Below, piece by piece: positions 42,213 to 50,287 of a DNA stretch of 64,000 nucleotides (within the stretch, counting starts at the first letter, position 1; every line of letters begins with the position of its first letter). The DNA is from Arthrobacter pascens (lineage in GTDB: Bacteria; Actinomycetota; Actinomycetes; Actinomycetales; Micrococcaceae), in contig NZ_JAUSXF010000001.1 of the NCBI RefSeq assembly GCF_030816475.1, forward strand, positions 2,852,001-2,916,000, in the 5' to 3' direction. The notes under the pieces were generated by a model that was given only the letters and a program-made list of their open reading frames with translations, did no database searches and was not told where the DNA came from. Made by a program: the position numbers and the translations under genes.

Positions 42213-43412
42213 ATGGATCCTGACGACGTGGTGCCGCTGAGGCTGAAAAGCCAGATGCTGCGGGAACCTGGCGCTGCCTCCCCTGGGGACGCACTCAGGA
42301 ACCTGCTGGCCGTCCAGGCGCAGGAGTTCGCGTACGCCCGCTGGAGCCTGGCACAAAGGACCTCCGCCCAGGGCACGTCCGGGCGTACGCCCGCCGCCAC
42401 TGCAGCTGATGTTGAACTGGCCGTCGCCGACGGCCGCATCCTGCGCACCCATATCCTCAGGCCCACCTGGCATTTCGTGCACCGGGATGACCTGCGCTGG
42501 CTAATGGCCCTGTCCGCGCCCCGGCTTCACCAGGCGAACGCCGGGATGTACCGCACGACCCGCATTGACGCAGCGGCCGCGGAACGGAGCGGCCAGGTCC
42601 TGGCCGAGGCGGTCCGCGGCGGGAACCATCTGACCAGGGAGGAGCTCGCGGTGAGGCTTCAGGACGCGGGCTTCGCGGCCAAAGGAGTGGAACTGGCCTA
42701 CCTGATCATGCATGCGGAAATCAGCGCGGTCCTGGTCAGCGGTACGCCCGTGCGGAGCCCGGGCGGCGCCCTGAAGCAGACGTATGCCCTCTTTGACGAA
42801 CGGGTGCCGCCCGGGCCGGATGCTCCCCTGTCCCGGCCCCTGTCCCGGGCGGAGGCGCTCGCCGAGCTGGTCCGGCGCTACTTCACCAGCCGTGGTCCGG
42901 CCACCGTGAAGGACTGTTCCGACTGGTCCGGACTGACAATGGCGGACATCCGGCAGGGCCTGCTCAATGCGCTTGAGGACGACCGGGCCGCACCGGAGAC
43001 CACGGTGATTGATGGCATCGAATTCTATTCCAGCCCGGAAACCGACCCCGGCGCAGCGCCGGCCCCGGGCAGGCCTTTCGTGGACCTGATCCAGTGCTAC
43101 GACGAATACGTCATGGGTTACTCGGCCACCCGGCATTACCTCGGAGGCACCGCGCCTGCCATTCCTGCCGACGGCGCCCTCATGCACGTGGTGCTGCTGA
43201 ACGGACGGATGATCGGGTCCTGGCGGCACGTCCTGCTGCCCGGACGGTGCGAACTGGACATCCGCCTTTCCACCTCGGCTGCACCGGCTTCGGCAGCAGC
43301 GGCTGAACGGCTCGACGCCGCGGTGAACGACGCCGTCGCACGCTACGCGGCCTTCCTGGGCATCCCGGCCACGCGTGTGCAGTCCGGGGCTAAGCTGGAA
43401 GGACACATATGA
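42213..43412 (+). CDS. Winged-helix HTH_42 protein, AlkZ-like DNA glycosylase candidate
   Basis: 399 aa. Three winged-helix-type repeats characteristic of PF06224 (HTH_42): residues about 10-95 (LRNLLAVQAQEFAYARWSLAQR, RILRTHILRPTWHFVHRDDLRWL), 120-210 and 240-320 (VRRYFTSRGPATVKDCSDWSGL). The QAQ motif (Gln35, Gln37) matches the QxQ catalytic motif of AlkZ, which unhooks interstrand crosslinks in Streptomyces; YcaQ relatives have QxD instead. The C-terminal barrel-like region reads DEYVMGYSATRHYLG. Start ATG 42213 has AGGGA at its side. Glycosylase activity is inferred from family. Confidence 0.75.
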   Translation: MDPDDVVPLRLKSQMLREPGAASPGDALRNLLAVQAQEFAYARWSLAQRTSAQGTSGRTPAATAADVELAVADGRILRTHILRPTWHFVHRDDLRWLMALSAPRLHQANAGMYRTTRIDAAAAERSGQVLAEAVRGGNHLTREELAVRLQDAGFAAKGVELAYLIMHAEISAVLVSGTPVRSPGGALKQTYALFDERVPPGPDAPLSRPLSRAEALAELVRRYFTSRGPATVKDCSDWSGLTMADIRQGLLNALEDDRAAPETTVIDGIEFYSSPETDPGAAPAPGRPFVDLIQCYDEYVMGYSATRHYLGGTAPAIPADGALMHVVLLNGRMIGSWRHVLLPGRCELDIRLSTSAAPASAAAAERLDAAVNDAVARYAAFLGIPATRVQSGAKLEGHI

Positions 43413-43425
43413 GAGGCGCCACGCT

Positions 43426-43908
43426 GTGAACAATCTGTTTTTCTGGATCATCGTTTTGTCGTTCGTGATACCCATGGCGATGCGGATGTACCGGAAGTCC
43501 GTCCGGCGCCGGAACCAGGAACAAAGCTTTTCCGGCCGGTACCCCGAACAGTTTCCCGGCGCCCGTCCCGGACCGCAGAGCAGCCAGCCCCGCGACGGCT
43601 ACACGCAGCAGGACTACATGGCCGGCGGCTTCCGCCAGATCGACAGGCCCCAGCCGCTGCCCCCGGTCCAGCCCCTTCCGCCGCTGAACGAGCCCTTCCC
43701 GCCATATGACCAGCCAATGGCTTCCCGGGAGCAAGGGCCCGGCCAGGAAACGCGGCAGCAGCCGCCTGCCCCTGCGGCTCCCCCGCCGCCGTCGGCCCAG
43801 CAGGGCTTCCGGGCCCGGAAGCTCGCCGAACTGGACCAGCAGTACAGCAACGGCGAGCTGGCCATGGAAGACTACATGGCCCGCCGGGCCGAAATCATGA
43901 ACGGCTAG
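43426..43908 (+). CDS. SHOCT-domain membrane-anchored protein
   Basis: 160 aa from the GTG at 43426 (GAGAGG at 43411). N-terminal helix FFWIIVLSFVIPMAMRM, a long Pro/Gln-rich linker (about 28-125), and a C-terminal SHOCT motif LAELDQQYSNGELAMEDYMARRAEI. SHOCT modules are small binding domains of unknown role. It follows the AlkZ-like gene by 13 nt, so probably the same operon. Confidence 0.78.
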   Translation: MNNLFFWIIVLSFVIPMAMRMYRKSVRRRNQEQSFSGRYPEQFPGARPGPQSSQPRDGYTQQDYMAGGFRQIDRPQPLPPVQPLPPLNEPFPPYDQPMASREQGPGQETRQQPPAPAAPPPPSAQQGFRARKLAELDQQYSNGELAMEDYMARRAEIMNG

Positions 43909-43937
43909 ATTCCCGCCTGTGGCAGGATCACTAAGGG

Positions 43938-45053
43938 CTAGACCAGGAACGTCTTCCCGAGCTGGCTGCCGAGCTGTCCGATCTCTGTGAGGAACCCGTC
44001 GTGGCCGATGGGCGCTTCAATGACGTGGACGTCCACGTCTCCGGGCAAGGCTGAGGCCAGTTCGCGTGACTGGGACGGGAAGTACAGCCGGTCGCTGTCC
44101 ACGGCTGCCACGAAAAACCGCGCGGTGGCCCGGTCAAGGGTCTCACGCAGGGAACCCCGCCCGCGGCAGATATCGTGGCTCATGAGTGCCTCGGTGATGG
44201 CGATGTAGCTGTTGGCGTCAAAGCGCCGGACGAGTTTGCTGCCCTGGTGGTCCAGGTAGCTTTCCACCTGGTAGCGGCCCCGGTCGCCCAGGGATGCGGC
44301 CTGCAGCGGTGTTTCCGCCGCCTGGGCCGTCCGGCCGAACCGTCCGTCGAATTCCGCGGCCGAGCGGTAGGTGATGTGCGCGATCCGCCGAGCCAGCGCG
44401 AGGCCGTCCTCGGGGAAAGGACCGCCGTAGTAGTCGCCGTCGTTGAAGTTGGCGTCCTGCCGGATCGCCAGGGTCTGCGCCTGGGCAAAGGCGATCTGTT
44501 CGGCGGTGCTCGCCGCTCCGATCGAAATCACCGCGCAGCGCTGCACGCGTTCCGGATACGTGACTGCCCACTCCAGTGCCCGCGCGCCGCCCATCGAACC
44601 GCCCATGACCGCGAACCAGCTCCGGATGCCCAGCTGGTCAGCCAGCCTGGCCTCGGCAACAGTACTGTCCCGAAGGGTAACCAGGGGGAAGCGGGAGCCC
44701 CACGGCCTTCCGTCCGGAGCAGGCGACGACGGCCCGGTGGATCCGTAGCAGCCCCCCACGATGTTGATGGACACAACGAAGAACCGGTCCGTGTCCACGG
44801 GTGCCCCGGGTCCGGCCAGTTGCTCCCACCAGCCGGGCTCGTCGCTGTCGCCCCGGGTCACGTGGGTGCTGCCTGTCAGGGCGTGCTCGATGAGGACGGC
44901 GTTGGATCCGTCCGCGTTGAGCGTGCCCCATGTTTCGTACGCCAGGGTGACGTCGGGGAGGAATCCGCCGGCTTCGAGCTGCAGCCCCCCGATGGCGGCA
45001 TAACGGAGCACTCCGTTTTCGGGTACGGCTGTACGGGAGACGGTAATCGTCAT
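43938..45053 (-). CDS. metX: Homoserine O-acetyltransferase
   Basis: Acetylates homoserine for methionine synthesis. 371 aa. Alpha/beta hydrolase fold: NVAL-type acceptor region VLIEHALTGSTHV, FAVMGGSMGGARALEWAV (nucleophile Ser), FFVAAVDSDRLYFPSQSREL (Asp), and IEAPIGHDGFLTE (His). The GGSMGG elbow with downstream Arg is typical. Start chosen at 45053; the longer frame runs into the riboswitch. Controlled by the SAM-IV riboswitch upstream. Confidence 0.94.
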   Translation of the reverse strand: MTITVSRTAVPENGVLRYAAIGGLQLEAGGFLPDVTLAYETWGTLNADGSNAVLIEHALTGSTHVTRGDSDEPGWWEQLAGPGAPVDTDRFFVVSINIVGGCYGSTGPSSPAPDGRPWGSRFPLVTLRDSTVAEARLADQLGIRSWFAVMGGSMGGARALEWAVTYPERVQRCAVISIGAASTAEQIAFAQAQTLAIRQDANFNDGDYYGGPFPEDGLALARRIAHITYRSAAEFDGRFGRTAQAAETPLQAASLGDRGRYQVESYLDHQGSKLVRRFDANSYIAITEALMSHDICRGRGSLRETLDRATARFFVAAVDSDRLYFPSQSRELASALPGDVDVHVIEAPIGHDGFLTEIGQLGSQLGKTFLV

Positions 45054-45070
45054 CTGAGGACCTTTTCTAC

Positions 45071-45183
45071 GCGCTTGCCTGCCGTCAAATGACCGGCAGG
45101 CCAGGTCTTCACCCGGGGCACCCCACCGCGGAAGGAGGGTTGCCGGCCAGCAAGCCGGGGCTGTCGCTGGCACTCATGACCTC
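45071..45183 (-). promoter_or_regulatory. SAM-IV riboswitch upstream of metX
   Basis: Minus-strand core AGGTCATGAGTGCCAGCGAC, GCCCCGGCTTGCTGGCCGGC, AACCCTCC, GGTGGGGTGCCCCGGGTGAA and GACCT match the SAM-IV aptamer architecture (P1 closed by AGGTC/GACCT). A downstream stem GCCTGCCG...CGGCAGGC (45077-45101) and AAGCGCG follow. SAM-IV controls sulfur genes in actinomycetes, shutting off metX when SAM is plentiful. Confidence 0.88.
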
Positions 45184-45294
45184 CATTGAGTGTACGAAAC
45201 AGCCCCGGCCTATGGCTAAGAGTGTGACTGGATTATGACTTTCCGGGGCGCGGCCTGCCAGACCGGACGCGCCGCACCCGGGACTATGCCCCGC

Positions 45295-46635
45295 TCACTT
45301 CCCGGAGCTCACTGCCTGGAGCGCCGCCTTGGCCGCCCGGAAACCCGCTTCAAGGTCAGCAAGGATGTCATCGATGTGCTCGATTCCCACAGACAGGCGG
45401 ACCAGGCCCGGCGTGACGCCGGCAATGGCCTGCTGCTCCGGGGAGAGCTGGCTGTGGGTCGTGGACGCCGGATGGATGACCAGGGACCTGACATCGCCGA
45501 TGTTCGCCACATGGCTGTGCAGCTCCAGGGCATCCACAAACCGCTTGCCGGCCTCGGCACCGCCGGCCAGGTTGAACGCCACCACGGCTCCCGTACCCAG
45601 GGGACCGTACTTGCGTCCACGCTCATACCAGGGGCTGGAGGGAAGGCCCGCGTAGGCCACTGATTCGACGTCGTCCCGAGCTTCCAGCCACTGCGCCACC
45701 GCGACGGCGTTCGCTACGTGCCGCTCCACCCGCAGGCTTAGGGTCTCCAGTCCCTGCGCTATCAGGAAGGCGTTGAACGGTGACACCGCAGAGCCCAGGT
45801 CACGGAGCAGCTGGACCCTGGCCTTGAGGATGTAGGAGAGGTTGGCCCCGAGTGCACCATCGGCGCCGAGGTCACGGGCGTAGACCAGGCCATTGTAGGT
45901 GGGGTCCGGCGTATTGAAGCCGGGGAACCGTTCCGGGTCCTTCCCGAAGTCGAAGTTGCCGGAGTCCACAATCACTCCGGCGATCGCCGAGCCGTGCCCG
46001 CCCAGGTATTTCGTGGCGGAGTGGACCACAATGTCAGCGCCCCACTCCAGCGGACGGATGAGATAGGGGGTGGAGAGCGTGTTGTCCACCACCAGCGGCA
46101 CGCCGGCCTCGTGGGCGGTCCGGGACACTCCCTCAATATCCAGGACGTCCTGGCGCGGGTTGGATACCACCTCCGCGAAGAACAGCTTGGTGTTCGGCTG
46201 CACCGCCGCACGCCACTGATCCAGGTTGTCCGGGTCCTCCACGAACGTCACCGAAATGCCGAACTTTTTGAGCGTATGCCCCAGCAGGTTGTAGGTACCG
46301 CCATAAAGGCTGGGGCTGGCTACGACGTGGTCTCCGGCCTCGGCGATGTTCAGGATGGCAAAGGTTTCGGCAGCCTGCCCCGAACTCAGCAGCAGGGCAG
46401 CGAGTCCGCCTTCAAGACTGGCGATCCGCTGCTCCACGGCGTCCTGGGTAGGGTTTCCGATGCGCGTGTAGATCGGTGCCAGCTCGGCCAGTGCGAAGCG
46501 GTTGGCAGCACTTTCGGCACTGGGGAAGACGAACGACGTCGTCTGGTAAATCGGGAGGGCACGGGCGCCGGTGGCGCTGTCCGGCTCCTGCCCGGCATGG
46601 ATCTGGCGGGTTTCAAAAGACCATCCGTCGGACAT
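45295..46635 (-). CDS. metY: O-acetylhomoserine sulfhydrylase
   Basis: PLP enzyme making homocysteine (or methionine with methanethiol) from O-acetylhomoserine. 446 aa. PLP lysine motif DIVVHSATKYLGGHGSAIAGV, phosphate-binding LLSSGQAAETFAIL, and C-terminal RSLVIHPASTTHSQLSPEQQ. Works with metX. It lies 242 nt upstream of the metX operon with its own riboswitch, so the two genes are controlled separately. Confidence 0.94.
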   Translation of the reverse strand: MSDGWSFETRQIHAGQEPDSATGARALPIYQTTSFVFPSAESAANRFALAELAPIYTRIGNPTQDAVEQRIASLEGGLAALLLSSGQAAETFAILNIAEAGDHVVASPSLYGGTYNLLGHTLKKFGISVTFVEDPDNLDQWRAAVQPNTKLFFAEVVSNPRQDVLDIEGVSRTAHEAGVPLVVDNTLSTPYLIRPLEWGADIVVHSATKYLGGHGSAIAGVIVDSGNFDFGKDPERFPGFNTPDPTYNGLVYARDLGADGALGANLSYILKARVQLLRDLGSAVSPFNAFLIAQGLETLSLRVERHVANAVAVAQWLEARDDVESVAYAGLPSSPWYERGRKYGPLGTGAVVAFNLAGGAEAGKRFVDALELHSHVANIGDVRSLVIHPASTTHSQLSPEQQAIAGVTPGLVRLSVGIEHIDDILADLEAGFRAAKAALQAVSSGK

Positions 46636-46696
46636 TCAAGGCTCCTTTGACATGGGCCCGGGAATGCTGGGTATGCCACGGGCCGCGCTTGCCATC

Positions 46697-46795
46697 CGGC
46701 CGTTGTCGGACAGCCAGGTCCTCATCCGGGGCACCCCGCCGCGCGGAGGGTTGCCGGCCAGCCAGCCGGGGCTTGGCGCTGGCACTCATGACCTG
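46697..46795 (-). promoter_or_regulatory. SAM-IV riboswitch upstream of metY
   Basis: Second copy with core AGGTCATGAGTGCCAGCGCC, CCCCGGCTGGCTGGCCGGCA, ACCCTCC and GGCGGGGTGCCCCGGATGAG, then GACCT (P1, 46716-46794). A stem with GU pairs (GCTGTCCG/CGGATGGC) and AAGCGCG follow, as in the metX copy. The two aptamers are about 85% alike over 80 nt. Confidence 0.87.
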
Positions 46796-46913
46796 CGTTC
46801 AGTGTAGGAAGTGCCGCGCCGCCCGGGACAACATTGTGACGAACATTGTCGGCGCGGATCCGCCGGGGCCGGAGGAAAGGCGAATGTCCACTCATGACAA
46901 TGGCGGCTTTTAG

Positions 46914-46927
46914 TAAGGGTACCCTTA
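46914..46927. promoter_or_regulatory. Perfect 14-bp palindrome TAAGGGTACCCTTA
   Basis: Exact palindrome 37 nt upstream of the VOC gene. Shape resembles DtxR/IdeR-type iron boxes of actinobacteria but is not a full match. A second inverted repeat, TGCCA-N6-TGGCA (46949-46964), overlaps the start codon. Confidence 0.5.
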
Positions 46928-46963
46928 GCTGAGAGCCGCATCACAAGATGCCAAGATGATGGC

Positions 46964-47602
46964 ATGCGCATGGATCACGTCTCTTACGCCTGTGAACACG
47001 ATGGCCTGGCTGCCACCACCGATCGTATTTCGTCCGCCCTCGGCGTTGAAGCCGTGAAGGGCGGCGTACACCCCCGTTTCGGAACCCGGAACATGATCAT
47101 CCCGCTCGCGGGCCACAAATATGTGGAAGTTGTTGAAGTCCTTGACCACCCTGCATCGGACAAGGCCCCTTTCGGCCAAGCCGTCCGTGCACGTTCCGCA
47201 GCCGGCGGCGGATGGATGGGCTGGTGCGTCGAAGTGGACAGCCTCGCCCCCTTCGAACAGCGACTGGGACGGGCCGCCGTCAACGGCAACCGGAAATTCC
47301 CGGACGGCCGCGAACTCGTCTGGAAGCAGATCGGGATCCTCGGCCTTATTGCTGACCCGCAGGTTCCGTACATGCTGAAGTGGGAAGGCGATCCCGCCCT
47401 GCACCCGTCCAACGCCTACCCCAGCAACGTCAAAATGTCCTGCCTGACCATTGCCGGTTCGGCCGAGCGGGTTACCGAGTGGCTGGGCGAGCCCGTTGAG
47501 AGGCCCCTTGAGGACGTGGCGGTTAAGTGGGTGGCTCCGCATGGAACCCCCGGTATCCTGTCTGTCACTTTCGAAACCGCCACCGGAGCAGTCGTTATCT
47601 GA
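46964..47602 (+). CDS. Glyoxalase-like (VOC) domain protein
   Basis: 212 aa. N-terminal HVSYACEHDGLAATTDRISSALGVEAVKGGVHPRFGTRNMIIPLAGHKYVEVVEVLD in VOC order, with Trp-rich middle and a second half (PSNVKMSCLTIAGSAERVTEWLGEPV). Glyoxalase-like/PF13468 members have unknown activity. ATG at 46964 or 46970. Likely regulated through the adjacent palindromes. Confidence 0.78.
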   Translation: MRMDHVSYACEHDGLAATTDRISSALGVEAVKGGVHPRFGTRNMIIPLAGHKYVEVVEVLDHPASDKAPFGQAVRARSAAGGGWMGWCVEVDSLAPFEQRLGRAAVNGNRKFPDGRELVWKQIGILGLIADPQVPYMLKWEGDPALHPSNAYPSNVKMSCLTIAGSAERVTEWLGEPVERPLEDVAVKWVAPHGTPGILSVTFETATGAVVI

Positions 47603-47650
47603 TTGTTCTCCATCTGATTATTCGCCGGCCGGTCTCCCCCCCGGCCGTGA

Positions 47651-47739
47651 CTATCCGGGCCATGATGCCCCGGATAGCTGTCTAATCTTCGGCCGCCATC
47701 AGCGGGTGCCAACGACGTCACCTACCGATGGCGGCCGAA
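47651..47739. terminator. Double-hairpin terminator between convergent genes
   Basis: CTATCCGGG/CCCGGATAG (47651-47677) ends the VOC gene. A 13-bp stem TTCGGCCGCCATC/GATGGCGGCCGAA (47688-47739, 26-nt loop) then serves the CPBP protease on the other strand. Confidence 0.75.
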
Positions 47740-47765
47740 TTACTTTAAGACGCATTGTCTTTGGG

Positions 47766-48545
47766 TCAGCCCAGGCCCACTGCCCTGCCGAAGAGGCTGA
47801 AGCCCACGAAGGCCACGATGTCCAGCAGTGAATGGGCGATGACCAGCGGCATCACGCGCTTGGTCCGGGTGTAGAGCCAGGCGAAGACCACTCCCATCAC
47901 GGCATTGCCGATGAACGGTCCGAAGCCCTGGTAGAGGTGGTAGCTGCCGCGCAGCATGGAGCTGGTGAAGATAGCCAGCGGCATGCTCCAGCCGAATTTC
48001 CCGAAGCGGTCCAGGAGGTAGCCCACCACGATGACTTCCTCCACCACGGCATGCCGCACCGCCGACAGGATGAGCACGGGAACTGTCCACCAGTAGGAAT
48101 CGAGGGCGCTGGGGATGATGGCCGTGGTGATGCCGAGGGCCCGGCCGGCGGCATACAGCCCCAGGGACGGAATGCCGATCACGGCGGCAAGGCCCAGGCC
48201 CTGCAGGAAGTCACGTCCGGGTCTGTCAAAGTTGAATCCGAGTTTCCGGAAGGCGGAGCCGCTGTGCAGCCCCTCCCCCGCGCCCGGCTGCCGCTGGTCC
48301 GTCAGGAAGAAGATGACCAGCAGCACCGGTACCAGGGCGAAGATGATGTCCAGCAGCTGGTAGGTGAGGTCGAAGTACTCGCGGGTGCTTTGCGACGGGT
48401 TCAGGGTGGAGGTGCCCTGCGCCAGAGGGGCGCGCGTCATCTTGTCCAGCAGCTGCACCACCGAATAGACGGCGGACTGCCCCAGGGACAGTCCCAGTAC
48501 TATCCAGACTTCAATGCGCAGACGACGGCGTGAGGGAACCAGCAT
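47766..48545 (-). CDS. CPBP family intramembrane metalloprotease
   Basis: 259 aa, about eight helices. Active-site motifs: VLILSAVRHAVVEEVIVVGYLLDRFG (EE), SSMLRGSYHLYQGFG (R..H) and PLVIAHSLLDIVAFVG (H). CPBP/Abi proteases process prenylated or bacteriocin-like substrates; target unknown. Start ATG 48545 divergent from the phosphatase gene. Confidence 0.88.
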   Translation of the reverse strand: MLVPSRRRLRIEVWIVLGLSLGQSAVYSVVQLLDKMTRAPLAQGTSTLNPSQSTREYFDLTYQLLDIIFALVPVLLVIFFLTDQRQPGAGEGLHSGSAFRKLGFNFDRPGRDFLQGLGLAAVIGIPSLGLYAAGRALGITTAIIPSALDSYWWTVPVLILSAVRHAVVEEVIVVGYLLDRFGKFGWSMPLAIFTSSMLRGSYHLYQGFGPFIGNAVMGVVFAWLYTRTKRVMPLVIAHSLLDIVAFVGFSLFGRAVGLG

Positions 48546-48642
48546 GTTCCCATCTTGCCTGCAGTTTCTGGTTCTTTGCTGGTTGCCGGGCAACCTCGCA
48601 GTGCACGGCTTTCCCAGGACCAAAGGCTCCGCGGGCTGCACA

Positions 48643-48648
48643 TATGCT
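48643..48648 (+). promoter_or_regulatory. Candidate -10 box TATGCT (leaderless)
   Basis: TATGCT ends 8 nt before the ATG at 48657; no ribosome site is present. Confidence 0.5.
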
Positions 48649-48656
48649 TGGGGCTT

Positions 48657-49337
48657 ATGAGTGCGCCCGGGAAAATCATCATGATCCGGCACGGCCAGTC
48701 CGCCGCCAACGCCGATACGTCCATCTACAACAGGGTGCCTGACTACCGGATCCCGCTGACCCCGCTGGGCGCGGAGCAGGCCAGGGCCGCCGGCGAACAC
48801 ATCCGGAGGGAGCTGGACGGCCGCCAGGCGTGCGTCTACGTGTCTCCCTACCTGCGGGCCTACCAGACCCTTGAGGCCCTCGATCTGGGCAACCTCACCG
48901 AAAGAGTGATCGAGGAACCGCGGCTCCGCGAGCAGGACTGGGCAAACTTCCAGATCAGCGGTGACATCGAGGACCAGAAGGAACTCCGCAACGCTTACGG
49001 CCACTTCTTCTACCGATTCCGCGAAGGCGAGTCCGGGTCCGACGTCTACGACCGGATTTCCTCGTTCATGGAAACCCTGTACCGGCACTGGTCCAAGCCC
49101 GACTACCCGCCGAACACCCTCCTGGTCACGCACGGGCTGACGATGCGACTGTTCTGCATGCGCTGGTTCCACTGGTCCGTCGAGTATTTCGAGTCACTCA
49201 ACAATCCGGACAACGCCGCCGTCAGGACGCTGGTCCGCACCGAGCTGGACAAGTACGAACTGGACATCCCGTTCAGCCAATGGGTGGACCGCAGGGTGGA
49301 CGAAACGGTACTGGATGCTCCTCCGGTTGTCTTCTAA
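48657..49337 (+). CDS. Histidine phosphatase (phosphoglycerate mutase family)
   Basis: 226 aa. IIMIRHGQSAANADT (His12) and LLVTHGLTMRLFCMRW (second His), plus YVSPYLRAYQTLEAL (Arg). Phosphoserine/sugar phosphatase or mutase-like; substrate unknown. The start is fixed by the -10 box; the longer frame from 48555 is unsupported. Divergent from the CPBP protease. Confidence 0.88.
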   Translation: MSAPGKIIMIRHGQSAANADTSIYNRVPDYRIPLTPLGAEQARAAGEHIRRELDGRQACVYVSPYLRAYQTLEALDLGNLTERVIEEPRLREQDWANFQISGDIEDQKELRNAYGHFFYRFREGESGSDVYDRISSFMETLYRHWSKPDYPPNTLLVTHGLTMRLFCMRWFHWSVEYFESLNNPDNAAVRTLVRTELDKYELDIPFSQWVDRRVDETVLDAPPVVF

Positions 49338-49388
49338 CCGCCGGCTTTCCAACCACCGGCCTTCCGGCCCCCGGACTTTCCCGTGCCT

Positions 49389-50183
49389 TCAGTCGGTGTG
49401 CGGCGCGACGATGACTTCCGTGCCCGAAGCCTCGAAGGCTGCCTTGTCCTTGGCCGATATCCCCGCATCAGTGATCAGCCGGGTGAATTCGTAACCGTCC
49501 ATCGTGGCGAAGGCCCGGACGCCCACCTTGGAAGAGTCAGCCAGCACGTAGGAGACCCTGGCCCGGCTGGCCAGGAGGGCGTTCACGGACGCCTCGCCTT
49601 CTCCGGTGTTGGTGGGCCCCACCTCGGGGTCGATGCCGTTGACGCCGATGAAGGCTATGTCCAGGACCACCTTCTGCATGATGATGTCGGTGTACGGACC
49701 CACGAGTTCGTAGGAGCGTGGATTGAGGATTCCGCCGGTCACCATGACTTTGATGTTGGGCCGCACGGCAAGCTGGCCTGCGATGTTGATGGCGTTGGTG
49801 ACAACGGTCAGCGTGGGCTGGTTGGAGGGCGAGTTCAGGTCCTCCCGGGTGGCAAGGATCTGGGCCAGCGCGGTGCTGGTGGTGCCGCCGCAAAGACCGA
49901 TCACGGCGCCGGGGGCAATGAGCTCCGAAGCTGCCCGGGCGATCTCTTCCTTGGCCTGCGCATGGTCGTCGCGGTTGTACCGCCCGGGAAGGTCGTAGGC
50001 CAGGGCTCCTGTGGTGGCGCCGCCCCGGGTCCTGGTCAGGAGCCGCCGTTTGGCCAGGCTGTCCAGGTCCCGCCGCGCAGTAGCGGGCGAGACGCCAAGG
50101 GTGCCGACGATCTCCTCCACTTCCACCTGGCCGGTTTTGGCCAGGAGGTCAAGGATGGCGGTCAGGCGGTCGGTGCGGGTCAT
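49389..50183 (-). CDS. DeoR/GlpR family transcriptional regulator
   Basis: 264 aa. N-terminal DeoR helix-turn-helix (RLTAILDLLAKTGQVEVEEIVGTLGVSPATARRDLDSLAKRRLLTRTRGG), then the sugar-phosphate sensor domain (VIGLCGGTTSTALAQIL, VMVTGGILNPRSYELVGP, VLADSSKVGVRAF). Effector is probably a phosphorylated sugar; target unknown. Inverted CAAAA(G)TGACGTT elements in its promoter (50211-50267) may be its operator. Confidence 0.9.
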   Translation of the reverse strand: MTRTDRLTAILDLLAKTGQVEVEEIVGTLGVSPATARRDLDSLAKRRLLTRTRGGATTGALAYDLPGRYNRDDHAQAKEEIARAASELIAPGAVIGLCGGTTSTALAQILATREDLNSPSNQPTLTVVTNAINIAGQLAVRPNIKVMVTGGILNPRSYELVGPYTDIIMQKVVLDIAFIGVNGIDPEVGPTNTGEGEASVNALLASRARVSYVLADSSKVGVRAFATMDGYEFTRLITDAGISAKDKAAFEASGTEVIVAPHTD

Positions 50184-50210
50184 GCGGGCCTCTCAACGTC
50201 GGAAGTCATC

Positions 50211-50267
50211 CAAAAGTGACGTTTTCTGATCATAACAGAGACCAAACAATCATGTAACGTCATTTTG
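50211..50267. promoter_or_regulatory. Two inverted CAAAA-TGACGTT-N3-TGAT elements, candidate DeoR operator
   Basis: Plus strand CAAAAGTGACGTTTTCTGAT (50211-50230) and, reversed, CAAAATGACGTTACATGATT (50248-50267). AT-rich pocket in GC-rich DNA, just upstream of the DeoR gene. Similar elements are bound by DeoR/GlpR repressors. Confidence 0.55.
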
Positions 50268-50287
50268 TCAGCTGTGCTTGCTGTAAG

